Source: Paenibacillus ginsengarvi
GTDB taxonomy: Bacteria; Bacillota; Bacilli; Paenibacillales; NBRC-103111
Assembly: GCF_003626695.1 (NCBI RefSeq)
Contig: NZ_RBAH01000023.1
Location: 62,001-126,000, forward strand
DNA: 64,000 nucleotides
Direction of reading: 5' to 3'
In this document: positions 57,973 to 64,000 of the stretch, in pieces
Position numbering within the stretch: the stretch's first letter is position 1
Layout: the number at the start of each line of letters is the position of its first letter
Made by a program: the position numbers and the translations under genes
Notes under the pieces: generated by a model
What the model was told of the DNA's origin: nothing
What the model saw: the letters and a program-made list of their open reading frames with translations, nothing else
Database searches by the model: none

Positions 57973-58242
57973 TTATTGATTCTCCAATTCCTCTTTGCCT
58001 ACCAAGGCGACTAAAGCGGTTACAGCCTGCTCTGCGTCCGAACCTTCTGCACTAATGTGAACTTCGGTGCCGGAGCTAATCGCAAGGCTCATAATGCCCA
58101 TAATGCTTTTGGCATTCACTTTTTTATCGTCCTTCTCGACGAAAATCTCCGAGGAAAATTTGTTCGCTTCCTGCACGAACAATGCCGCGGGTCTTGCATG
58201 CAAGCCCGTTCTGAGTCTAACGACTGCTGGCCGTCTGGTCAT
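57973..58242 (-). CDS. HPr-family phosphocarrier protein (Crh locus)
   Basis: 89 aa from the ATG at 58242 (GGGGGT upstream). RLRTGLHARPAALFVQEAN retains the phosphorylatable His of HPr, and VNAKSIMGIMSLAI has the regulatory Ser. In B. subtilis the gene at this position (after whiA) is crh, which has Gln instead of His. It may therefore act as a true HPr or an ancestral Crh. Confidence 0.92.
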   Translation of the reverse strand: MTRRPAVVRLRTGLHARPAALFVQEANKFSSEIFVEKDDKKVNAKSIMGIMSLAISSGTEVHISAEGSDAEQAVTALVALVGKEELENQ

Positions 58243-58355
58243 CAAACGATACCCCCTACATCATATGGTCAACGTTCTGATCAAATCGATTATTTACATA
58301 TTATATCATTTCTCGCCCGTCAATTAAAGAAGACGAGGCGTCAAATTCCGAACAT

Positions 58356-59285
58356 TCAAGAATTCCTCATTTTTTCGGCCAGATCGTCAAGCTTTCTCAG
58401 CCGATGGTTGACGCCAGACTTGCTGACGCCGCCTTTCAGCAGCTCCCCCACTTCCTTCAGGTTCATGTCGGGGTGCAAAAGCCGGATTTCGGCGACCTCC
58501 CGCAGCTTCTCCGGCAGTTGATCGAGTCCTACTTCCTTTTGCAAATAACGAATGTTATCGATTTGCCGGACTGCGGCGCCGATCGTCTTGTTCAGGTTGG
58601 CCGTTTCGCAATTAACGATCCGATTGACGGAATTGCGCATATCTTTCATGATACGCACATCCTCAAAGCGGAGCAGCGCCTGATGCGCCCCGATGAGGTT
58701 CAAAAACTGGATGATCTTCTCGCCTTCCTTCATGTACAGCACATAACCTTTTTTGCGTTCGATACAGCGCGCATTCAGCTGAAAGCGGTTGGCTAACCCG
58801 CACAACGCGTGACAATGCTCCTCATACATCGAGGCAATCTCCAGGTGGTAGGACGACCCTTCCGGGTTGTTGACCGACCCTCCTGCCATGAAGGCACCCC
58901 GCAAATAAGCCCGCCTGCAGCAATTGCTTTTTACGATCCGCTTATCGATCCCAGGCGTAAACTGAAACCCTTCGGAGACGATATGCAGGCTTTGCAGCAC
59001 TTCCTGCACCTTGTTCGGAACCCGCACGATGTAGACGTTGTTTTTCTTCAGTCTCATCTTTTTGCGAACGAGCAGCTCCGTATGCAGATCGTAGTTTTTT
59101 TTGATCAGCATGTAAATGCGCCGGGCGATGGCCGCGTTTTCGGTAGAAATGTCGAGGACGATGCGCTGATTCGTCAGCTGTACGGCTCCGTTCATTCGAA
59201 TGAGCGCGGCCAGCTCCGCTTGTTCGCAGCATTCTTCGCCTTCTACCATCGTCAGCTCTTTTTTCGTTTGCGCCGCAAAAGACAT
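58356..59285 (-). CDS. whiA: DNA-binding protein WhiA
   Basis: 309 aa from the ATG at 59285 (GAGGTGACG upstream). LAGLIDADG-like N-terminal domain (AELAALIRMNGAVQL, RRAYLRGAFMAGGSVNNPE) and C-terminal HTH (KLREVAEIRLLHPDMNLKEV, then GVNHRLRKLD). Involved in cell division and sporulation control in Gram-positives. Part of rapZ-yvcK-whiA-HPr operon. Confidence 0.96.
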   Translation of the reverse strand: MSFAAQTKKELTMVEGEECCEQAELAALIRMNGAVQLTNQRIVLDISTENAAIARRIYMLIKKNYDLHTELLVRKKMRLKKNNVYIVRVPNKVQEVLQSLHIVSEGFQFTPGIDKRIVKSNCCRRAYLRGAFMAGGSVNNPEGSSYHLEIASMYEEHCHALCGLANRFQLNARCIERKKGYVLYMKEGEKIIQFLNLIGAHQALLRFEDVRIMKDMRNSVNRIVNCETANLNKTIGAAVRQIDNIRYLQKEVGLDQLPEKLREVAEIRLLHPDMNLKEVGELLKGGVSKSGVNHRLRKLDDLAEKMRNS

Positions 59286-59290
59286 GCCCG

Positions 59291-60280
59291 TCACCTCAAC
59301 TTTCGCCCCATCCAGCTGTCCACAAGCTCGTAAATACGCTCGCTCAGCCTTTCCGCATCGTGGCGCAAGTAAGTACGGTATAACACGAGCCGATCCGCGA
59401 TAACTTTGTAACCTAGCCGGTTTACTTCGTCCATGTCCAAGTGTACCGCTTTCGCGCCCTTTTCCGCATATTTACTTAACACCTGCGGCGGGATTTCTCC
59501 GTTATTCACTATGATGTAATCAAACATGTGGTGGCCGATATGATCGTGTATCGCCCGCAGATGATCGCTGACGGAAAAATCATCGGTTTCGCCTGGCTGC
59601 GTCATCACATTGCAGACGAACAGCTTCACCGCTTCCGACCGGGCGATCGTTTCGGCCAGCTTCGGCACGAGCAGGTTCGGCATAATGCTCGTATACAAGC
59701 TTCCCGGGCCGATCAGGATCGCGTCGGCGTCGCGAACCGCTTCCACCGCCTCCTCCAGCGGGCTGACGTCGGACGGATCGATGAATACCCGCTTGATTTT
59801 GCCTCCCGCTTTCGGAATATTCGATTCGCCGACAATGACTCTGCCGTCCTCCATCTCCGCCTTCAGCACGATTTGCTGGTCGCTTGCGGGCAGCACCCTG
59901 CCCCTTACGGCGAGTACGCGGCTCAGCGCCTTGACCCCGTCCACGAAATCGCCCGTAATGTCCTTCATCGCGGCGAGAATCAAGTTGCCGAGACTGTGGC
60001 CGGCAAGCCCCGTACCGCTGGAGAAGCGGTGCTGAAGCATCTGCGACAGAAGAGGCTCCACGTCGGCAAGCGCGATCAGCACATTGCGAATATCGCCGGG
60101 AGGCGGGATCTGCAGCTCGCTCCGCAGCACGCCGGAGCTCCCCCCGTCGTCCGCGACCGTTACGATCGCCGTAATGTCGAGCGGCTTCTCCTTGAGCCCC
60201 CGCAGCATGACGGATAGCCCCGTTCCCCCGCCGATTACGACGATACGGGGCTGGTGATGCTCCTGCTGGTCCACGCTCAT
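59291..60280 (-). CDS. yvcK: YvcK family protein (gluconeogenesis factor)
   Basis: 329 aa. RIVVIGGGTGLSVMLRGLKE, VTVADDGGSSGVLR and GPGSLYTSIMPNLLV are typical of YvcK/CofD-like proteins. In B. subtilis it is needed for growth on gluconeogenic carbon and binds UDP-GlcNAc. ATGA overlap with rapZ. Confidence 0.95.
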   Translation of the reverse strand: MSVDQQEHHQPRIVVIGGGTGLSVMLRGLKEKPLDITAIVTVADDGGSSGVLRSELQIPPPGDIRNVLIALADVEPLLSQMLQHRFSSGTGLAGHSLGNLILAAMKDITGDFVDGVKALSRVLAVRGRVLPASDQQIVLKAEMEDGRVIVGESNIPKAGGKIKRVFIDPSDVSPLEEAVEAVRDADAILIGPGSLYTSIMPNLLVPKLAETIARSEAVKLFVCNVMTQPGETDDFSVSDHLRAIHDHIGHHMFDYIIVNNGEIPPQVLSKYAEKGAKAVHLDMDEVNRLGYKVIADRLVLYRTYLRHDAERLSERIYELVDSWMGRKLR

Positions 60281-61179
60281 CGGCTCACCTCGGGACGGCG
60301 ATCGCGATCGGCGTCCCGGTGGCTGACGCGCACAGTTTCCGTTTCGCTGTTACCGAGCATTTTGCCCAAATATTCCGCAATGGCGACCGACCGATGCTTG
60401 CCGCCCGTACAGCCGATGCCGACGACGACCTGGCTTTTGCCTTCCTTGGCGTACTTCGGGATGAGGAATTGCAGCATATCGATCAGCTTGGTCAAAAACT
60501 CCTGCGTCTCGTTCCACTTCATCACATAATCGTATACGTCCGGATCTTGCCCCGTATTCGGTCTGAGGTGCTCCACATAATGCGGATTCGGCAAAAAACG
60601 AACGTCGAAGATAAGATCGGCATCGATCGGCACTCCGTATTTGAAGCCGAACGAGATCACATTAACGGAAATGCTGCCTTTGCCGATGCTCGTAAACCGG
60701 GAAACGATACGTTCCTTCAGCTCAGCCGGCTTCAGACTGCTCGTATCGATAACCTGCGACGCCATCCCCTTCAGCTCTTCCAGCAGCTTGCGCTCAAGCT
60801 GAATTCCCTCGAGCGGCAGCCCCTCCGGAGCGAGCGGATGCCGGCGGCGGCTCTCCTTGTAGCGCTGCACGAGCGTTTGGTCGGTGGCGTCCAGAAACAA
60901 AATTTCGTACGTTATCGTATAGTTTTCCTTTATTGTACGGAGCGATTCAGATAAGGACGTAAAAAATTCGCGCCCGCGCAAATCGATCACTAGCGCCACC
61001 TTGCCGATACGCCCTTTCGACTGATCGATCAGCTCCGCAAACTTCGGAATGAGAACGGGCGGCAAATTGTCGACGCAGAAAAAGCCAAGGTCCTCGAGGC
61101 TTTGGACCGCGATCGTTTTTCCCGCTCCCGACATGCCTGTAATAATAACCAGCTTCGCTACATTCGGGCTGTCCTCCAT
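60277..61179 (-). CDS. rapZ: RNase adapter / nucleotide-binding protein RapZ (YvcJ)
   Basis: 300 aa; ATG at 61179 with GGGAGG upstream. Walker A ITGMSGAGKTIAVQSLEDLG; SFGFKYGVPIDADLIFDVRF; C-terminal VGIGCTGGKHRSVAIAEYL. YvcJ-type nucleotide-binding protein linked to amino-sugar and competence control. Confidence 0.96.
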   Translation of the reverse strand: MEDSPNVAKLVIITGMSGAGKTIAVQSLEDLGFFCVDNLPPVLIPKFAELIDQSKGRIGKVALVIDLRGREFFTSLSESLRTIKENYTITYEILFLDATDQTLVQRYKESRRRHPLAPEGLPLEGIQLERKLLEELKGMASQVIDTSSLKPAELKERIVSRFTSIGKGSISVNVISFGFKYGVPIDADLIFDVRFLPNPHYVEHLRPNTGQDPDVYDYVMKWNETQEFLTKLIDMLQFLIPKYAKEGKSQVVVGIGCTGGKHRSVAIAEYLGKMLGNSETETVRVSHRDADRDRRPEVSR

Positions 61180-61258
61180 GCGCGTTCCCTCCCATCGCCT
61201 AAAGACACGCCGGCCCTAACGAAAACTTGAACGGCTTTCGTAGTTCATTGTATGAGCG

Positions 61259-62206
61259 TTACTTCAAATTTAATCCGGCGGCGCCGACAATTCCAGCGTC
61301 ATTGCCAAGCTTGGCCGGCACGATGTCGACCCCTTGCGTGAATACGTCCGGGACGTTTTGGGCGTACACTTTGCGAATTTCGTTAAATAGAATATCCCCG
61401 GCGCGCGATACGCCGCCACCGATGACGAACCGCTGCGGGTTGAGCACAACGGCCACGGCCGCCATCGCCTTGCCCAAATAATAAGCGGCGCGTTTAACGA
61501 TCCGGACCGCTACCTCGTCTCCGTCCTTCGCGGCATCGAATACGTCTTTGGCCGAGATCGATTCGTTCAGCGACAGGGACGTCGCCTCGCCGCGCTGCAC
61601 CGCATCCTTGGCCATACGCACGATGCCGGTCGCGGACGAAACCGTTTCCACGCACCCTAACTGGCCGCAGCCGCACTGAATCGCTTCGAGATCCGGGACG
61701 ACTTTAATATGACCGAGCTCCCCGGCCATTCCGCGAAAGCCTTGATAAATCCGCCCGTCGATAATGATGCCGCCGCCGACGCCCGTACCAAGCGTAAACG
61801 CCACAATATGTTGAAGTCCCGCCCCGGCGCCGCTCCAAGCTTCTCCGAGCGCGGCCACGTTGGCATCGTTGTCGATCGCAACCGGCAGTTGCAGACGCGT
61901 TTCGAGCTCTTGTTTAACGGCGACATTTTCCCAGCGCAGATTCGGAGCGAACAGGACGGTTCCCGTTGCGATGTCAAGGAATCCCGCGATTCCGGCTCCG
62001 ACACCTGCTACCTGCTCCCACTGGTAAGCGGAGTCGGACACGATTTGTTTCACATACTGCGCGATGCGGTCCAGCACCGCTGCCGGTCCGTCTTCAACCC
62101 CTGTCGGACCTTCATAGGTTTGCAGCAGACTGCCTTGCTCGTCGCAAATGCCCACCTTCACACTGGTGCCGCCCAAATCAACGCCGATATAAATCTTCTC
62201 CGACAT
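61259..62206 (-). CDS. glcK: Glucokinase (ROK family)
   Basis: 315 aa. IGVDLGGTSVKVGI (phosphate loop), GLQHIVAFTLGTGVGGG, the zinc motif CGCGQLGCVE and VIGGGVSRAGDILF. Phosphorylates glucose with ATP. Stand-alone gene before rapZ. Confidence 0.92.
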   Translation of the reverse strand: MSEKIYIGVDLGGTSVKVGICDEQGSLLQTYEGPTGVEDGPAAVLDRIAQYVKQIVSDSAYQWEQVAGVGAGIAGFLDIATGTVLFAPNLRWENVAVKQELETRLQLPVAIDNDANVAALGEAWSGAGAGLQHIVAFTLGTGVGGGIIIDGRIYQGFRGMAGELGHIKVVPDLEAIQCGCGQLGCVETVSSATGIVRMAKDAVQRGEATSLSLNESISAKDVFDAAKDGDEVAVRIVKRAAYYLGKAMAAVAVVLNPQRFVIGGGVSRAGDILFNEIRKVYAQNVPDVFTQGVDIVPAKLGNDAGIVGAAGLNLK

Positions 62207-62360
62207 TCCCGTATGTCACCTCAACCGAAATTTGTATTGTTCTGTACCCACTATAAGCTAGGCTTGCCGCCCAGGTCAAGTAAAGCGGGGGATTTACAAA
62301 AGCTGCCGGAAACCGCCTGCAGGGCGGCCCGAAGCACCTACCTCTGCCGACCGCAGCAAA

Positions 62361-62402
62361 ACGAAAAGGAGAACACGAGGTCCTCCTTCAGCTCGTTTTA
62401 TT
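62361..62402 (-). terminator. Terminator of trxB
   Basis: Minus strand AAAACGA...GAAGGAG pairs with CTCCTT-TCGTTTT; T-rich 3' arm. It lies 2 nt past the trxB stop. The rest of 62207-62360 holds no gene. Confidence 0.7.
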
Positions 62403-62404
62403 CT

Positions 62405-63352
62405 TTACAGCGAGACGCTCCAGTCGTGAACCGAATGCCCCTCCAAGAACTTCTCGCAATCGAGAGCCGCCATACAACCGCTGCCTGCAGCCGTAATCGC
62501 CTGACGGTATTTATGATCCTGCACGTCGCCGCAAGCGAATACGCCCGGTACGTTCGTTTCGGAAGTTCCCGGATTTACGACCAGATAGCCGAGCTCGTCG
62601 GTGTTCAGCTGGCCCTTCAAAAATCCGGTGTTCGGCGTATGACCGATCGCGACGAAAATGCCGTCGGTTTCAAGCACTTCTTCAATACCGGTATCGCTGT
62701 CCTTCACCTTGAGCCCGGTGACGCCTTTTTCCCCGGCGATGACGCCGAGCGGGGTTTTGTTCAGGCTCCATACGACTTTCGGATTTTCCTTCGCGCGATC
62801 CTGCATGATTTTGGACGCCCGCAGCTCGCTGCGGCGATGCACAATCCGCACCTCCGAGCCGAAACGGGTCAGGAAGTTCGCTTCCTCCATCGCGGAATCG
62901 CCGCCGCCGACAACGATAATTTTTTTGTTGCGGAAGAAAAATCCGTCGCAAGTGGCGCAAGTGCTGACGCCGCGGCCGATATTGTCCTTCTCGTTCTCGA
63001 TCCCGAGCAGCTTGGCGGAAGCCCCGGTGGAGATAATGAGCGTTTCGGCGACAAGCTCTTCGCCGCCTTCGATCTTCAGCTTAAACGGCCGCTTGGACAT
63101 ATCGACTTCATTAACCCAGCCCGTGCGGAACTGAGCGCCGAACTTCTCGGCCTGCTTGCGCATGTTGTCCATCAGCTCGGGCCCCATAATACCTTCGGGG
63201 AAGCCTGGGAAATTTTCAACTTCCGTCGTTGTCGTAAGCTGTCCGCCCGGTTCCGGTCCTTCGATGACGAGCGGGTTCAAGTTCGCGCGAGCCAAATAAA
63301 TCGCGGCGGTCAGCCCTGCCGGGCCTGTGCCGATGACAATCGTCTTGTACAT
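62405..63352 (-). CDS. trxB: Thioredoxin reductase
   Basis: 315 aa from the ATG at 63352 (GGAGGAGGAG upstream). VIGTGPAGLTAAIYLARA (FAD), redox pair STCATCDGFFF, VVGGGDSAMEEANFL (NADPH) and GVFACGDVQDHKYRQ. Reduces thioredoxin with NADPH. Confidence 0.97.
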   Translation of the reverse strand: MYKTIVIGTGPAGLTAAIYLARANLNPLVIEGPEPGGQLTTTTEVENFPGFPEGIMGPELMDNMRKQAEKFGAQFRTGWVNEVDMSKRPFKLKIEGGEELVAETLIISTGASAKLLGIENEKDNIGRGVSTCATCDGFFFRNKKIIVVGGGDSAMEEANFLTRFGSEVRIVHRRSELRASKIMQDRAKENPKVVWSLNKTPLGVIAGEKGVTGLKVKDSDTGIEEVLETDGIFVAIGHTPNTGFLKGQLNTDELGYLVVNPGTSETNVPGVFACGDVQDHKYRQAITAAGSGCMAALDCEKFLEGHSVHDWSVSL

Positions 63353-63411
63353 AGTCTCTCTCCTCCTCCAGGATGCCAATATAAGGATGTTAAGGATGTC
63401 GGCGGTTTCGA

Positions 63412-64000
63412 TTATAGCGGCTCCGAGGTAGCCAGCTTCGGGAAAATCGCATCCATCTTTTCTTTCAATCCGCAAGTGCGGTCGATATATTTCACATGCT
63501 TGCTCACCGTCGTGATCGAGATGCCGTAACGCAGCGAAACTTCGTGATACGAAATTTCCCGGCGATGCATTTTGGCAGTTAAATATTCAAGCGCGGCGGC
63601 CCAGCCTTCCAGCTTTCCGATCTTCGGAACGTCCGGGTACACGCGGCTGAGAAATTCCACCCATAGTGTCTCCAAATCGTGCTGCTGAATCATATCGTAC
63701 CGCTTATCCATTTTGCGGAGCGCGGTTTCCATGACCTGCTGCCATTCCTCTTTCCATACGGGCAGATTCGGCGACCAAGGCGAAGCGGCCAGCGGCGTTT
63801 CCCTGCCGTCCAGATTGACGAATATGGGCTCCTTCGCCCGCATGTTGCGCAAGACGAAAATGGCGACCTTTTTCAAATATTCGTCTTCCTCCGGGTCCAG
63901 CAAAAAGGCGCGCAGCGCGTCTTCCACTTCGCTGTCGGCAATAATGCCGAATGCCTGGATCACCTGAAGCTTCGTCTCCACGTCGCCGTGTCGAAGCGCC
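63412..64000 (-). CDS. HEAT-like/HTH protein (5' part missing)
   Basis: 196 codons visible; the frame continues past the right edge (ALRHGDVETKLQVIQAFG precedes the GTG at 63981). N-terminal HEAT-like helical repeats (VIQAFGIIADSEVEDALRAF, DEYLKKVAIFVLRNMRAKEP) and a C-terminal HTH (YHEVSLRYGISITTVSKHVK). In Bacilli this position beside trxB holds a TPR/HEAT-type gene (yvcD-like); the equivalence is a guess. Confidence 0.7.
   Translation of the reverse strand, partial: ALRHGDVETKLQVIQAFGIIADSEVEDALRAFLLDPEEDEYLKKVAIFVLRNMRAKEPIFVNLDGRETPLAASPWSPNLPVWKEEWQQVMETALRKMDKRYDMIQQHDLETLWVEFLSRVYPDVPKIGKLEGWAAALEYLTAKMHRREISYHEVSLRYGISITTVSKHVKYIDRTCGLKEKMDAIFPKLATSEPL

Overview
The window looks like a chromosome segment of a Paenibacillus-type Firmicute of moderate GC. 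The evidence is the glycolytic cluster cggR-gapA-pgk-tpiA-gpmI-eno, the whiA-yvcK-rapZ-HPr cluster, a copper-amine-oxidase-type stalk protein, CtsR-controlled clpP, and strong AGGAGG ribosome sites. The genus is inferred from gene order and protein style; no search was possible.

Positions 1-42,103 are one end of a contractile-tailed (myovirus-type) prophage that runs off the left edge. Its lytic genes are on the minus strand, so in transcription order they run right to left. They comprise a cro/cI control region with an operator array (38.9-39.3 kb), small early genes, an AbrB-type regulator followed by a hammerhead ribozyme and a structured intergenic RNA (37.1-37.7 kb), and recombination genes (SbcC-like ATPase, RecT, MBL hydrolase). 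Next come replication genes (initiator with an internal iteron array, helicase loader, DnaB, RuvC-like resolvase), a modification and accessory zone (two C5 DNA methyltransferases, ParB-like protein, ASCH protein, ArpU regulator, small RNAs), and then packaging, head, neck and tail genes. Lysogeny genes (repressor, ImmA-like peptidase and a three-ORF serine recombinase locus) are on the plus strand, next to the 3' end of ssrA.

AT-rich or plus-strand accessory cassettes interrupt the minus-strand operons at about 15.2, 17.7-19.0, 20.8, 22.1 and 23.4-24.1 kb. Several have left truncated or frameshifted neighbours: a DNA methylase tail, a DUF5131 gene, a DUF3268 gene and a small early gene. One cassette is flanked by a 55-bp imperfect direct repeat.

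Positions 42,104-64,000 are host core genome, mostly minus strand: ssrA (tmRNA), smpB, rnr, secG, an M50-type protease, eno-gpmI-tpiA-pgk-gapA-cggR with a recognisable CggR operator and promoter, then tRNA-Arg and clpP on the plus strand, a secreted stalk protein, an HPr-family gene, whiA, yvcK, rapZ, a ROK glucokinase, trxB and a partial HEAT-like/HTH gene.

The most unusual items are the complete type I hammerhead ribozyme at 37,376-37,444 (minus) with the structured RNA after it; a large serine integrase split into two overlapping ORFs and preceded by a paralogue whose nucleophilic serine is alanine; a C5 methyltransferase with about six tandem ~40-residue repeats; a candidate small RNA at 18,962-19,120; and a Walker A Gly-to-Cys change in the SbcC-like ATPase.
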